This document shows, in pieces, positions 38,082 through 47,324 of a stretch of DNA of 49,515 bases. Both the position numbers and the translations under genes were made by a program. How positions within the stretch are numbered: the first letter of the stretch is position 1; every line of letters starts with the position of its first letter. The DNA comes from Streptococcus cristatus (GTDB lineage Bacteria > Bacillota > Bacilli > Lactobacillales > Streptococcaceae): assembly GCF_003943815.1 (NCBI RefSeq), contig NZ_RJNA01000011.1, positions 10,962 to 60,476 on the forward strand. Reading direction: 5' to 3'. The notes under the pieces were generated by a model, which was not told the origin of the DNA, ran no database searches, and saw only the letters and a program-made list of their open reading frames with translations.

Positions 38082-38091
38082 ATTTCACCTA

Positions 38092-39012
38092 TTAGACATC
38101 TGTATCCTTATCTGCTTGTCCTTCGTCATCAAATCTCAGAATAAGCTCACCACTACGACTTTCAAAGTGCGATACGAAACGACTTTGGATGCTTGCGTTG
38201 AGGACAGCCCCGACGATAAGCACCTTGGCAATCAGGATAAACCAAAACATGATAATCACAACCACCACTGAGCCGACCAAACGCACATCTAAAAAGCGAT
38301 CTAGGTAAGCTTCAATATAAACAGTAAAAAGGTTCATGAGGCTATAAATGATAGCAAGAACCAAGGTCGCACCTGGTAGGACATAGCGGATTTTGGGAAT
38401 CTTCACATTGGGTAACGAAAAATAAAGCAGAATCAGCGAGAGAAAGAGCATCAGATAAATCGTAGGCTCTGTCATAGTCAGCAACTGCTGGTAGAGGCCA
38501 CGGTCAAACTGCCAGAAATTATAAAGAATCTCAATCAGCATTCGCCCGAATAGGGTCAAAACGAGCGACAAGCCTAGTAGGACTTGCAAGCCTAGACTCA
38601 TGATAAAAGCAAAGATACGCTCCCAGATAAGACCCCGCCCTTGCTTCGTTCCATAGCATTTATTAAAAGCCTTTTGCAAAAAAGTCATGCTCTGGGAAAA
38701 AGTCCACAGGGCAGACAGGATAGAAATACTCAGCAAACCTGTCGAAGGCTTGGTCAGCACATCACGGACAACCCTGGCGATCGTCAGATACAATGACTCT
38801 GGCAGTAAGTCTTTCAGCGCAACCAAGAGCTCATCTGGCTGGATTTGAAAATAGGGCAGAATATTCGCCGCAATCAATAACAAGGGAAAAATCGAAATCA
38901 GAAAATAGTAGGCCACAGCAATGCTGGTAATATCTGCCTCCGATGCCTGATAAAAATGGAAAAAAGCTCTGAGAAATTCATTTTCTCTTATCTTTTTGAT
39001 GAATCCTGTCAC
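38092..39012 (-). CDS. YihY/BrkB family inner membrane protein
   Basis: The 306-residue protein has about six membrane spans and the family core: AVAYYFLISIFPLLLIAANI near the start, SILSALWTFSQSMTFLQKAFNKCYG in the middle, and RLVGSVVVVIIMFWFILIAKVLIVGAVLNA towards the end. The family was once annotated as ribonuclease BN, an assignment now withdrawn; its role is unknown. The start is GTG with AGGAGAG just upstream. It is preceded by a terminator-like hairpin after map. Confidence 0.9.
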   Translation of the reverse strand: MTGFIKKIRENEFLRAFFHFYQASEADITSIAVAYYFLISIFPLLLIAANILPYFQIQPDELLVALKDLLPESLYLTIARVVRDVLTKPSTGLLSISILSALWTFSQSMTFLQKAFNKCYGTKQGRGLIWERIFAFIMSLGLQVLLGLSLVLTLFGRMLIEILYNFWQFDRGLYQQLLTMTEPTIYLMLFLSLILLYFSLPNVKIPKIRYVLPGATLVLAIIYSLMNLFTVYIEAYLDRFLDVRLVGSVVVVIIMFWFILIAKVLIVGAVLNASIQSRFVSHFESRSGELILRFDDEGQADKDTDV

Positions 39013-39027
39013 ATCTCTCTCCTATTC

Positions 39028-39049
39028 AAAAAGACTGGGACAAGCCCAG
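39028..39049 (-). terminator. Terminator after map
   Basis: Minus-strand CTGGG-CTTGT-CCCAG stem followed by TCTTTTT. Confidence 0.7.
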
Positions 39050-39059
39050 CCCTCTATAC

Positions 39060-39917
39060 TTAATAAGTCCCTTCTTCGCCCTGGCTGGTTAGAATCACAG
39101 GACCATCTTTGGTAATGACAAATTGATGCTCATATTGGCAAGAAAGACCGCCATCTAGGGTTTTATGCGCCCAACCGGTCTCAAAGTCTGTGTCAATTTC
39201 CCAAGTACCTGTATTGATCATGGGCTCGACAGTCAGAACCATTCCCTCCCGCAGGCGCAAACCGCGTCCTGCACGGCCGTAATGCGGCACCATTGGCTCC
39301 TCATGCATGGTTGGGCCAACCCCGTGACCAACCAAATCACGAACTACTCCGTATCCATGACTTTCAGCGTATTCTTGAATGGCTGCACCAATGTCTCCGA
39401 TACGATTGCCAACTTGTGCAGCTGCAATTCCCCGGTAGAGACATTCCTTAGTCACATCCATGAGTTGCTGCGCTTCTGGACTAATCTGTCCAACAGCATA
39501 AGCCCAGCAAGAGTCTGCGACACCACCACGGAAGCTTTCTGTATATTGCTTCATCTGCTCTACGTTGTTAAAGTCCAGCTTAGATACATCCAGCTCAGCC
39601 TTGTCGACTAAGCCAACAACCATGTCCACACAGATGATATCACCTTCTACCAATTTTTGATGGCGAGGAAAGGCATGGGCTACCTCGTCATTAAGAGAAC
39701 AACAAGTCGCATAAGGATAATCCATGATACTGCCCTCTACGCCAATCTGAAGAGGCAAGGCATTAGCTTCTTTACAGCGCTTGCGGACATATTCTTCGAT
39801 GTCCCACATATCAATACCTGGCTTGATCAAATCTCTCAAGCCGATATGAACAGAAGCTAGGAAATCTCCGCTCTTGTCCATTAAATCAATCTCACGTTGT
39901 GATTTTATAGTAATCAT
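39060..39917 (-). CDS. map: Methionine aminopeptidase, type I
   Basis: The 285-residue pita-bread-fold metalloprotease removes N-terminal Met from new proteins. The first metal Asp is in ICVDMVVGL, and further ligands are in GHGVGPTMHEEPMV and the C-terminal EHQFVITKDG. Between the two metal Asp residues there is an insert of about 27 residues (VDKAELDVSK to GVADSCW), a known streptococcal feature that makes the enzyme longer than the usual 250. GAGG lies seven nt before ATG. Confidence 0.95.
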   Translation of the reverse strand: MITIKSQREIDLMDKSGDFLASVHIGLRDLIKPGIDMWDIEEYVRKRCKEANALPLQIGVEGSIMDYPYATCCSLNDEVAHAFPRHQKLVEGDIICVDMVVGLVDKAELDVSKLDFNNVEQMKQYTESFRGGVADSCWAYAVGQISPEAQQLMDVTKECLYRGIAAAQVGNRIGDIGAAIQEYAESHGYGVVRDLVGHGVGPTMHEEPMVPHYGRAGRGLRLREGMVLTVEPMINTGTWEIDTDFETGWAHKTLDGGLSCQYEHQFVITKDGPVILTSQGEEGTY

Positions 39918-39931
39918 TATTAACCTCTTTA

Positions 39932-41209
39932 CTAAGTAATTTTTACAGTAATCGTTGCTTTGGCAACGATGAGCGAATCTAAGTAGATATCATAGTCAAT
40001 CACTGCTGTCCGCCGCGTCTGATGAATAATGCGAGGACGAATCTGCAGGACATCATCAATCTGAACCGCTTGAAAGAAATGAATCATCATCTGATCGACG
40101 ATTAAGCTCTGACTATTCGTCGTCATCAACTGCTGCGTAATCCGAGTGATAATTTCCGTCAAGACGCCATTAGCCAAGACTCTATTTTGCTCCAGCATGA
40201 AAGGCTCGACAGTGAAAGAAAAAATATCCTCTTGGCGATGAAGCTTCTGGCCCACCTGCTCACTGAAGGTCGGTAGACTGGAAATCTGTGAACGGCTCAT
40301 TTTTTCCATAATATCCCGACGTGTAATCACTCCAAGTAGAGTCTGATTGCCACGCACTACCGGAATCATCTCAAAATCCTCTGCAATCATGCGCTGACTG
40401 ATATTGGCAATATTCGCCGACAGTCCAGTCATGAAGATCTTTCTGGTCATCACCTTGTCCAAGGTGGTCAAAGGAGACTTATCTCCCGCATCCCGCATGG
40501 TCACGACACCAACCAGCATTTGATGCTGATTAACGACTGGAAAACGACTAGTGCGATTACGACGAACCAAGTCCAGATAGTCACGAACGGTATCTGTGTC
40601 ATGCAAGAAACCATATTCGTGACTAGCTCTATAAACCTGTTCTACCGTCAAAATATCAGTTTTAATCTGGATATTGGATAGGGCACGGTTAATCATGGTC
40701 GCCACGGTATAGGTATCGTGCTTGGTTCTTAGGACGGGAATTTCAATACGATTGGCCAGTTTTAAAACCTCTGGATCAACTTCAAATCCTCCCGTTACTA
40801 GCACGGCATTCTCATTTTCAAGAGCCAAAATCTGAATCTGCGTCCGATCCCCGACAATAAGAAGACCGCCTTCGTTTAAGTAGCGTAGAATATTTTGCTC
40901 GGTCATAGCTCCGATGGAGAACTTGTTAAATTCTTTTTCCAGTCCTTTTTCACCGGCAAGAACCTCTGAACCAGTAATATCCGCAATTTCCTTGTAGGTC
41001 AGATGTTCTAAGACGACTTTTTTTGACTTCACGCGGATAGTCCCACTTCTGGGTCTGGTTTCGACAATTCCTCTATTTTCAGCTTCCTTGATCGCTCGGT
41101 AGGCAGTTCCGTCGCTGACCCCCAAGTAATTTGAAATACTCCGAACACTGACTCGCTTGCCAATTGGAAGATTTTCAAGATAAGCCAAAATTTCCTGGTG
41201 TTTACTCAT
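39932..41209 (-). CDS. YtoI-like HTH/DRTGG/CBS/hotdog regulatory protein
   Basis: The 425-residue protein has, in order: a winged helix (about 12-60, SVRSISNYLGVSDGTAYRA), a DRTGG domain (about 70-180, ITGSEVLAGEKGLEKEF), a pair of CBS domains (about 195-310, FPVVNQHQMLVGVVTMRD and MIPVVRGNQTLLGVITRRD) and a C-terminal hotdog domain (about 320-425). CBS pairs bind adenine nucleotides. The architecture matches Bacillus YtoI, whose role is unknown. AGGAG precedes ATG, and the gene overlaps the upstream GNAT gene by 8 nt. Confidence 0.88.
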   Translation of the reverse strand: MSKHQEILAYLENLPIGKRVSVRSISNYLGVSDGTAYRAIKEAENRGIVETRPRSGTIRVKSKKVVLEHLTYKEIADITGSEVLAGEKGLEKEFNKFSIGAMTEQNILRYLNEGGLLIVGDRTQIQILALENENAVLVTGGFEVDPEVLKLANRIEIPVLRTKHDTYTVATMINRALSNIQIKTDILTVEQVYRASHEYGFLHDTDTVRDYLDLVRRNRTSRFPVVNQHQMLVGVVTMRDAGDKSPLTTLDKVMTRKIFMTGLSANIANISQRMIAEDFEMIPVVRGNQTLLGVITRRDIMEKMSRSQISSLPTFSEQVGQKLHRQEDIFSFTVEPFMLEQNRVLANGVLTEIITRITQQLMTTNSQSLIVDQMMIHFFQAVQIDDVLQIRPRIIHQTRRTAVIDYDIYLDSLIVAKATITVKIT

Positions 41210-41753
41210 TGAAATCTCCTTTTTCGTAGCGATATTCGGTGTAATCTCTCATCTTTCTCGTATAGCGGTCGCTCCCCTTAAACTGACGGAAGAGCTTAAA
41301 ACCAGCTTTCAGTGCAACTTTCTGACTAGCAATATTCTCTTCATGCGTAATGATAGTCAGACGCTTAAAATCGAATTTCGTAAAGGAAAGAAAAACCAAT
41401 TCACAGACAACTTCGGTCATCAAGCCCTGTCCCCAGTAGTCTTTCCTCAAAAAATATCCTAGTTCAGCTTCTTTTTTTATTTCGTCCATTTTTTCAAATT
41501 TAATGGAACCAATCATTTCATTCGTTTCCTTATCACAAATTGCCCAGATTCCCAAGGGATTTTTCATAAAATAATTGGCGATAACATATTCACTTTCTTG
41601 CAAGCTACTTTCAGTCGGAAAAATAAACTCGGTATTATCCGGATTGGAAGCAATTTTATAAAGGGATTCTGCATCTCCAAAAAGAATCGGGCGTAAAAAT
41701 GAATGCTCCGTTTCAATAAAAGAAAAAGCTGCTAACTGTGTCCACAAATTCAT
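41202..41753 (-). CDS. GNAT N-acetyltransferase (RimJ/RimL-like)
   Basis: The 183-residue protein is a single acetyltransferase domain. The acetyl-CoA loop region is LRKDYWGQGLMTEVV, preceded by IGSIKFEKMDE and followed by ITHEENIASQKVALKAGFK, the RimL/RimJ-type pattern. The substrate is unknown. GGGGA upstream overlaps the T-tail of the murA terminator hairpin. It is coupled to the YtoI-like gene. Confidence 0.88.
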   Translation of the reverse strand: MNLWTQLAAFSFIETEHSFLRPILFGDAESLYKIASNPDNTEFIFPTESSLQESEYVIANYFMKNPLGIWAICDKETNEMIGSIKFEKMDEIKKEAELGYFLRKDYWGQGLMTEVVCELVFLSFTKFDFKRLTIITHEENIASQKVALKAGFKLFRQFKGSDRYTRKMRDYTEYRYEKGDFNE

Positions 41754-41762
41754 AGGCTTCCC

Positions 41763-41791
41763 CTATAAAAAATAAGCGATAAACGCTTATT
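41763..41791 (-). terminator. Terminator overlapping the murA stop codon
   Basis: AATAAGCG-TTTAT-CGCTTATT stem followed by TTTTATAG. The 5' arm includes the murA stop codon, and the GNAT ribosome-binding site lies just after the tail. Confidence 0.7.
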
Positions 41792-43046
41792 CTTCGATGA
41801 GCTGGATGTCCGCACCCAGACTTCTTAATTTTTCAATAATATTGGAATAACCGCGTAAAATAAATTCAATATTGGTAATCTCTGTTCGGCCCTGAGCCAT
41901 CAGACCAGCAATCACCAAGGCTGCACCCGCACGCAAATCCGTTGCTTTCACAGAAGCACCTTGCAGCTGATTTGGTCCTTCATAGACGATTTGATTGCTA
42001 GCGGTTGAGATTTTACCAGTCATTTTTGCCAATTCAGCGACATGGTTGACCCGTTTCTCATAGATGGTATCAACGATTTTTCCATGGCCATGAGCTGTCA
42101 GCAAAAGCGGAGTGATTGGCTGCTGCAAATCCGTAGCAAAGCCAGGATAAGGCGAAGTCTTGATGTTAATAGCTTTTAATTCCTTCTGCCCTTCTACAAA
42201 GATGCTGTCTTCTGAAATGGTCATACGCACACCCATTTCTTCTAGCTTAGCAATGAAACTTTCCAAATGTTCATAAAGGACATTATTGATCTGGACACCT
42301 TGTCCAATTGCTGCCGCCAAAGAAATATAGGTCCCAGCTTCAATCCGATCCGGAATCACTTGATGGCGCGTTCCATGAAGGCTATCTACACCTTCAATCG
42401 TGATAATATCAGTCCCAGCCCCACGAATATGAGCTCCCATATTGTTAAGCAGCGTAGCTACATCGATGATTTCTGGCTCACGTGCCGCATTTTCAATCAC
42501 CGTACGCCCCTCAGCCTTAACTGCTGCCAACATCGTATTTATCGTGGCACCGACACTAACGGTATCCATGTAAATACTAGCTCCAGCCAAGCGTTTGCCG
42601 CCCGTTGACAATTTCATATAATTGCCTTCCATGGTCATGTGAGCGCCCATCGCTTCAAAAGCCTTGAGATGGAGATCAATCGGACGAGGACCAAGGTCAC
42701 AGCCTCCAGGAAGCCCAACTGTCGCTTCTCCAAAACGCCCTAGCAAACTTCCATAAAAATAATAAGAAGCCCGTAGACTATTGATTTTACCAGATGGCAT
42801 CGGCATATTCTTGATGTTTCTAGGATCAACCTCTAGGCAATCTCCAGACCGCTTGACAGTCGCTCCCATGATTTCCATGATTTCGATGAGGCTATCAACA
42901 TCCGAAATCGCCGGTACACCATCTAAAGTAACAACATTATCAGCTAAAATAATAGCTGGGATAAGGGCCACAACACTATTTTTAGCACCATTAATAGTCA
43001 CCTCTCCTTTTAAAGGGCGACCACCATTAATTACAATTTTTTTCAT
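41787..43046 (-). CDS. murA: UDP-N-acetylglucosamine 1-carboxyvinyltransferase
   Basis: The 419-residue enzyme transfers enolpyruvate to UDP-GlcNAc, the first committed step of peptidoglycan synthesis. The Lys/Asn pair is in [13 protein letters not shown] (about residues 19-31), the flexible loop is [17 protein letters not shown] with the catalytic, fosfomycin-binding Cys, and the later DRIEAGTY binds substrate. Streptococci carry two murA paralogues, and which one this is cannot be told here. Only a weak GAAAGAG lies before the ATG. Confidence 0.95.
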   Translation of the reverse strand: MKKIVINGGRPLKGEVTINGAKNSVVALIPAIILADNVVTLDGVPAISDVDSLIEIMEIMGATVKRSGDCLEVDPRNIKNMPMPSGKINSLRASYYFYGSLLGRFGEATVGLPGGCDLGPRPIDLHLKAFEAMGAHMTMEGNYMKLSTGGKRLAGASIYMDTVSVGATINTMLAAVKAEGRTVIENAAREPEIIDVATLLNNMGAHIRGAGTDIITIEGVDSLHGTRHQVIPDRIEAGTYISLAAAIGQGVQINNVLYEHLESFIAKLEEMGVRMTISEDSIFVEGQKELKAINIKTSPYPGFATDLQQPITPLLLTAHGHGKIVDTIYEKRVNHVAELAKMTGKISTASNQIVYEGPNQLQGASVKATDLRAGAALVIAGLMAQGRTEITNIEFILRGYSNIIEKLRSLGADIQLIEE

Positions 43047-43081
43047 GTTTTAAAATTAGCTCTTTCACGGTATTACTCTTT

Positions 43082-43090
43082 ATTATATCA
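43082..43090 (-). promoter_or_regulatory. Extended -10 promoter of murA
   Basis: Minus-strand TGATATAAT, about 35 nt before the start codon. No clear -35. Confidence 0.6.
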
Positions 43091-43109
43091 TAGTTTTATC
43101 CATTTTCCT

Positions 43110-43142
43110 AGACAAAAAAGCCCTCAGTTTAAACCGAGGGCT
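43110..43142 (-). terminator. Terminator of metK
   Basis: AGCCCTCGG pairs with CTGAGGGCT around TTTAAA, followed by TTTTTTGTC on the minus strand. Confidence 0.9.
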
Positions 43143-43148
43143 ACTATT

Positions 43149-44339
43149 CTATTGCAAAGCCGCTTGGAGCGCAGCTACCTTGTCTGTGCGTTCCCAAGGA
43201 AGATCGATATCTGTTCGACCCATATGACCATAAGCAGCTGTTTGGCGATAGATTGGTCGTTTCAAATCCAACATTTGGATAATACCTGCTGGACGCAAAT
43301 CAAAGAGTTGGCGGACAGCGTTCTGAAGTCTGCTTTCAGAAACTACGCCGGTTCCAAAAGTATCAATGCGGACTGAAACGGGCTGAGCTACGCCAATAGC
43401 ATAGGCCAACTGCACTTCTACTTTTTTAGCTAAACCAGCAGCTACGATATTTTTAGCGATATAACGAGCCGCGTAAGACGCAGAGCGATCGACCTTGGTT
43501 GCATCCTTACCAGAGAAGGCGCCACCGCCGTGGCGAGAATAGCCACCATAAGTATCCACAATAATCTTACGCCCTGTCAATCCAGAGTCACCTTGTGGGC
43601 CACCGATAACAAAGCGACCAGTAGGATTGATAAAGACCTTGGTCTGACCATCCAAGTATTCACTTGGAATCACTTGAGCAATCACCTTTTGGATAACATC
43701 CTGATGAATCTGTTCATTGCTGACTTCAGGATCATGCTGAGTAGAAATAACTACCGTATCTACACGAATTGGGCGATCATTTTCATCATATTCGACCGTA
43801 ACCTGAGACTTGGCATCTGGTCGCAGATAAGACAATTCACCTGATTTGCGCAGTTCTGCCAAACGACGCACCAGTTTATGACTGAGAGAAATAGGCAATG
43901 GCATGAGCTCTGGCGTTTCATCCACCGCAAAACCAAACATAAGGCCTTGGTCACCAGCCCCAATCAAATCCAACGGATCTTTTTGTGCATTTCCTCGAAC
44001 TTCAAAAGCTTCATTGACCCCTTGAGCAATATCTGGCGACTGTTCCACCAAAGATGGATGGACTCCAACTGTCTCTGCAGAAAAGCCATACTCTGTATTG
44101 GTGTAGCCAATCTCTGCAATGGTATCACGAACCACCCGATTGATATCTACATAGGCTGTAGTCGAAATTTCTCCAAAAACATGAACGGAGCCTGTATAAA
44201 CAGCAGTTTCAGCTGCGACATGAGCCTCTGGATCCTGAGCTAAAATAGCATCCAAAATAGCATCGGAAATTTGGTCTGCAATCTTATCGGGATGTCCCTC
44301 CGATACAGACTCAGACGTGAAAAGTTTACGTTCTGACAT
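43149..44339 (-). CDS. metK: S-adenosylmethionine synthetase
   Basis: The 396-residue enzyme makes SAM from methionine and ATP. It has [17 protein letters not shown] at the N-terminus, the signature [10 protein letters not shown] near residue 120, and the P-loop-like [17 protein letters not shown]. The length is standard. AAGGGGGGAC eight nt before ATG is the ribosome-binding site and forms the 3' arm of an SMK-box riboswitch. Confidence 0.97.
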   Translation of the reverse strand: MSERKLFTSESVSEGHPDKIADQISDAILDAILAQDPEAHVAAETAVYTGSVHVFGEISTTAYVDINRVVRDTIAEIGYTNTEYGFSAETVGVHPSLVEQSPDIAQGVNEAFEVRGNAQKDPLDLIGAGDQGLMFGFAVDETPELMPLPISLSHKLVRRLAELRKSGELSYLRPDAKSQVTVEYDENDRPIRVDTVVISTQHDPEVSNEQIHQDVIQKVIAQVIPSEYLDGQTKVFINPTGRFVIGGPQGDSGLTGRKIIVDTYGGYSRHGGGAFSGKDATKVDRSASYAARYIAKNIVAAGLAKKVEVQLAYAIGVAQPVSVRIDTFGTGVVSESRLQNAVRQLFDLRPAGIIQMLDLKRPIYRQTAAYGHMGRTDIDLPWERTDKVAALQAALQ

Positions 44340-44343
44340 AGAA

Positions 44344-44584
44344 ATGTCCCCCCTTAAAAAATATTAAACAAGTAAACAAACTCCAAAATGATTTAAAATC
44401 ATCTCGCCCACGAGTTACGACGCGAAAGAAATATAAACGATATTTTTTTATTCCTGTAGCTAGTAAGGCGCATAGGGTGACCGCTGCATGGCTGCAACCG
44501 TTGAATGACGAGTAAGTTTGGAGCCGTCATTGTTTGCGAGTTACAAAGTACTGATAGAAGTTTCCTACCATCTTATCGGGACTA
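44344..44584 (-). promoter_or_regulatory. metK: SMK-box (SAM-III) riboswitch of metK with a long linker
   Basis: The 5' half (44540-44584) reads GTCCCGATAAGATGG, then GGAAACTTCTATCAG and TTTGTAAC. It lines up with the known SMK core (UCCCGA, AAGGAUGG, GAAAC, CCAGAUGC, UUGUAACC). The 3' half is the Shine-Dalgarno GGGGGGAC at 44346-44353, whose GGGAC pairs with GTCCC. Between them lies a linker of about 190 nt with several hairpins, where the core family has only a few nt. SAM should stabilise the pairing and hide the ribosome-binding site. The 5' half begins almost at the predicted transcription start. Confidence 0.85.
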
Positions 44585-44596
44585 TATAACCTCTCC

Positions 44597-44605
44597 ATTA
44601 TATCA
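44597..44605 (-). promoter_or_regulatory. Extended -10 promoter of metK
   Basis: Minus-strand TGATATAAT. Predicted start near 44590, within 10 nt of the riboswitch. Confidence 0.65.
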
Positions 44606-44646
44606 TGATTTTTAGAATTATGCTGAATCATTTTCAAAAGAAAAGC

Positions 44647-44663
44647 TATAGTTCAAAACTATA
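44647..44663 (-). terminator. Weak terminator after the dCMP deaminase gene
   Basis: TATAGTT/AACTATA, a 7-bp A-T-rich stem followed by GCTTTTCTTTT on the minus strand. Confidence 0.45.
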
Positions 44664-44724
44664 ACTTTATCATTTAGATTTATTCGATCTAAGCAGATGA
44701 TTAGTGCTAAATATTTCAAGCAAA

Positions 44725-45195
44725 CTATACCAACTCCGTCTGAGCAATGGCCTTTTTCACATCTTCTAGCGGCAAATGTACCAGTTCCACTTCTTTTTCC
44801 TTGTAAAGGTACTGAGCATAATCATCTATCCGATATTGATTGATGTAGACTACGCGCTTGCAGCCGACCTGAAGAAGTTGCTTGGTACAGTTTAAACAGG
44901 GAAAATGAGTCACATAAGCCGTAAATCCCTTAGGAACCCCCCTCTCAGATCCCTGCAAGATAGCATTGACCTCTGCATGCAAGGTTCGCACGCAATGACC
45001 ATCGATGACCAAACACTCATGATCAATACAGTGCTCTGTTCCTGAAACGGAGCCATTGTAGCCAGTCGATATGACCTTATTATCCTTGACTAAGACCGCA
45101 CCGACCTTGGCGCGCTTACAGGTCGAACGATTGGCAATCAAAAGTGCCTGTGCTGCAAAGTATTCATCCCAAGCTAGCCGATTTGACTTCATCAT
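44725..45195 (-). CDS. Deoxycytidylate (dCMP) deaminase, ComEB-like
   Basis: The 156-residue zinc enzyme of the cytidine/dCMP deaminase family converts dCMP to dUMP for dTMP synthesis. The zinc ligands and catalytic Glu are in LHAEVNAIL and FPCLNCTKQL; extra Cys/His residues (TCKRAKVGA, HCIDHECLVIDGHC) form the second zinc site of the ComEB type. GGAGG lies five nt before the first of two adjacent ATGs. It is monocistronic between metK and the rplT terminator. Confidence 0.9.
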   Translation of the reverse strand: MMKSNRLAWDEYFAAQALLIANRSTCKRAKVGAVLVKDNKVISTGYNGSVSGTEHCIDHECLVIDGHCVRTLHAEVNAILQGSERGVPKGFTAYVTHFPCLNCTKQLLQVGCKRVVYINQYRIDDYAQYLYKEKEVELVHLPLEDVKKAIAQTELV

Positions 45196-45256
45196 TCAGT
45201 CCTCCATCCATTCTCACTATATTATACTAAAACACTTAGCGATTGTCATCCTGAAA

Positions 45257-45284
45257 AGAAAAAAGTTGAAACAATGTTTCAACT
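45257..45284 (-). terminator. Terminator of infC-rpmI-rplT
   Basis: A perfect 9-bp stem AGTTGAAAC/GTTTCAACT with a 3-nt loop, followed by TTTTTTC on the minus strand. Confidence 0.9.
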
Positions 45285-45294
45285 CTTTGTATTC

Positions 45295-45654
45295 TTATTT
45301 AGCAAGTTTAGCTTTAGCTGCATCTGCAAGAGCTGTGAAAGCTGCTGCATCGTTAACAGCCAAGTCAGCAAGCATTTTACGGTTCACTTCGATCTCAGCC
45401 AATTTCAAACCATGCATCAATTGTGAGTATGAAAGTCCGTTCAAACGAGCTGCCGCATTGATACGAGTGATCCACAATTTACGGAAGTCACGTTTTTTCT
45501 GACGACGGTCACGGTATGCATAGTAGTAAGAGTTCATTACTTGCTCTTTTGCAGTACGGAACAAGATGTGTTTTGCTCCATAGTAACCTTTAGCTAATTT
45601 TAAAATACGTTTACGACGTTTGCGTGATACAACGCCACCTTTAACACGTGCCAT
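45295..45654 (-). CDS. rplT: 50S ribosomal protein L20
   Basis: The 119-residue basic protein begins [20 protein letters not shown] and continues with [18 protein letters not shown], the conserved L20 pattern. It binds 23S rRNA early in 50S assembly and, in Firmicutes, also the leader of its own operon. Last gene of the infC operon. Confidence 0.98.
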   Translation of the reverse strand: MARVKGGVVSRKRRKRILKLAKGYYGAKHILFRTAKEQVMNSYYYAYRDRRQKKRDFRKLWITRINAAARLNGLSYSQLMHGLKLAEIEVNRKMLADLAVNDAAAFTALADAAKAKLAK

Positions 45655-45699
45655 GTTTTATTTCCTCCAATATTTCCTAGATAATTGTTACAAAATCTC

Positions 45700-45900
45700 T
45701 TATTTAAGACCTGTAAGCATTGCTTTAATACGTTTGAAATCTCCTGCATGCACCATAGATGCTTTACGAAGATGACGACGTTGTTTCTTAGTTTTTCCGT
45801 GGAAACGGTGAGAAGTGTAAGCACGGAAACGCTTCAAGCCACCAGAACCTGTACGTTTGAAACGTTTAGCTGATGCGCGGTGTGTTTTTTGTTTTGGCAT
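45700..45900 (-). CDS. rpmI: 50S ribosomal protein L35
   Basis: The 66-residue, very basic protein starts [20 protein letters not shown] and is a standard L35. It lies between infC and rplT. Confidence 0.98.
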   Translation of the reverse strand: MPKQKTHRASAKRFKRTGSGGLKRFRAYTSHRFHGKTKKQRRHLRKASMVHAGDFKRIKAMLTGLK

Positions 45901-45933
45901 GATAAAATCTCCTTTTTCTAACTTTTTGACAGT

Positions 45934-46455
45934 TTATTTTTTGTCACTAATCGGTGCCATTTGCATGAACATTTGACGTCCATCCATCTTAGGCTTTTGC
46001 TCAATGATCGCAACATCTTGAGTTGCTTCAGCAAAGTCTGCCAAGACCTTAGCTCCAATTTCTTTATGGGTAATCATCCGTCCTTTAAAGCGAATGGATA
46101 CCTTAACTTTGTTTCCTTTTTCAAGGAACTTGCGTGCGTTACGAAGTTTTGTATCAAAGTCCCCTTTATCAATGGTAGGACTGAGACGTACTTCTTTCAC
46201 AGTGACAATGCTTTGTTTTTTACGTTGTTCTTTCTGCTTTTTCTGATACTCAAACTTGAACTTGCCATAGTCCATAATTTTAGCAACAGGTGGTTTAGCT
46301 TGTGGCTGAATCAGGACTAAATCGACATTTGCTTCATCCGCAAGAGATTGAGCTTCGCTAAGCGGTTTAATACCTAATTGTTCGCCGTCAAGACCGATCA
46401 ACCGAACTTCACGCACACGAATTTCATCATTGATGAATAAGTCTTGTTTTGCTAT
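45934..46455 (-). CDS. infC: Translation initiation factor IF-3
   Basis: The protein of about 173 residues binds the 30S subunit and checks initiation codons. The N-domain has [14 protein letters not shown], the linker is [12 protein letters not shown], and the C-domain has [20 protein letters not shown] at 46462-46464 is the usual automated start, but it lies inside the only Shine-Dalgarno sequence (AAGAGGTG, 46462-46469). The codon correctly spaced, six nt after it, is ATA at 46453-46455, giving a product beginning (M)AKQDLFIN. Non-AUG start codons on infC are the known basis of IF-3 autocontrol in other bacteria, so AUA is preferred here. Confidence 0.9.
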   Translation of the reverse strand: MAKQDLFINDEIRVREVRLIGLDGEQLGIKPLSEAQSLADEANVDLVLIQPQAKPPVAKIMDYGKFKFEYQKKQKEQRKKQSIVTVKEVRLSPTIDKGDFDTKLRNARKFLEKGNKVKVSIRFKGRMITHKEIGAKVLADFAEATQDVAIIEQKPKMDGRQMFMQMAPISDKK

Positions 46456-46469
46456 GGTTTTCACCTCTT

Positions 46470-46612
46470 TTTTTATTTTTCGAGAAAAACAAGTGCGGAC
46501 CTGCTAACGCAAACCCGCACTACATGATAGTATCTCATCACTGAAACTGAATCCTGTAGAGCCAGACAACGTTAGTCGCAAGGCGAGAAGTTCTCACTTC
46601 TGCTTTTCTCAA
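46470..46612 (-). promoter_or_regulatory. Attenuated leader of infC-rpmI-rplT
   Basis: The roughly 145-nt leader ends in a terminator: AGTGCGG (46515-46521 complement) pairs with CCGCACT (46492-46498 complement) and is followed by TTGTTTTTC (46483-46491). Upstream segments AACTTCTCGCCTTGCGAC and AACGTTGTCTGGC can form competing structures. It occupies the position of the L20 leader that represses this operon in Firmicutes; the actual ligand here is inferred. Confidence 0.7.
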
Positions 46613-46619
46613 CTCTATT

Positions 46620-46648
46620 ATCATACCAAGTTTCTTTTTATTTGTCAA
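46620..46648 (-). promoter_or_regulatory. Promoter of infC-rpmI-rplT
   Basis: Perfect -35 TTGACA (46643-46648), a 17-bp spacer ending in TGG, and -10 TATGAT (46620-46625). The -35 lies inside the last codons of cmk. Confidence 0.85.
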
Positions 46649-47315
46649 TGATTTTTTTTGCTTTTTCTTCAATAAATTTGACAACTTCTGCAATTCCAAT
46701 GCCTGTCGTATCAAAATGAATGGAGTCAGTCGCTGGTTTCAAGGGTGATACTTCGCGATGACTATCCTTGTAGTCCCGCTCCGCTATTTCTTTTTTTAGA
46801 GTTTCCAAATCAGCTGGAATCCCCTTTTCGAGATTCTCTTTATAGCGGCGCTCTGCCCTTTCCTCAACTGAAGCAACTAGGAAAATCTTCAATTCTGCAT
46901 CTGGCAAGACGACCGTTCCAATATCACGGCCATCCATGACGATGCCGCCCTGTGCAGCAATCAACTGCTGCAAATGAACCAATTTTTCACGCACTTCCGG
47001 GATAGCTGCTACCCACGACACATTATTGGTTACTTCATTTTCTCGAATCGGATGAGTAACATCAACATCTCCTACAAACACTAGCTGCTCACCACTCTCC
47101 GAACGACCAAAACTAACCGAATAAGTCTCGAGCAAAGTTACGATCTTATCTGCATCATTTTCAGTCAGATGATTTCGCAGAGCCAGATAAGTGGCTGCGC
47201 GGTACATGGCACCCGTATCCAAATAGGTATAATTAAAATCTTTAGCAATAATCTTTGCAACAGTGGATTTTCCACTTGAAGCAGGTCCATCAATTGCAAT
47301 CTGAATCTGTTTCAT
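46638..47315 (-). CDS. cmk: Cytidylate kinase
   Basis: The 225-residue NMP kinase phosphorylates CMP and dCMP. The P-loop is [14 protein letters not shown] at the N-terminus. [13 protein letters not shown] and [19 protein letters not shown] bind CMP, and the lid [10 protein letters not shown] is present. It lies 10 nt after the LysM gene and in front of the infC promoter. Confidence 0.97.
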   Translation of the reverse strand: MKQIQIAIDGPASSGKSTVAKIIAKDFNYTYLDTGAMYRAATYLALRNHLTENDADKIVTLLETYSVSFGRSESGEQLVFVGDVDVTHPIRENEVTNNVSWVAAIPEVREKLVHLQQLIAAQGGIVMDGRDIGTVVLPDAELKIFLVASVEERAERRYKENLEKGIPADLETLKKEIAERDYKDSHREVSPLKPATDSIHFDTTGIGIAEVVKFIEEKAKKIIDK

Positions 47316-47324
47316 AACCCACTC

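Noticed and set aside
39165..39611. 148-codon plus-strand ORF antisense to map
   Set aside because: It is a shadow of the conserved map gene; no ribosome-binding site or family resemblance.
44411..44544. The 8-nt repeats GTAACTCG as target-site duplications of a mobile element
   Set aside because: The 118 nt between them lack terminal inverted repeats or an ORF, so a mobile origin is not supported; kept only as a linker oddity.
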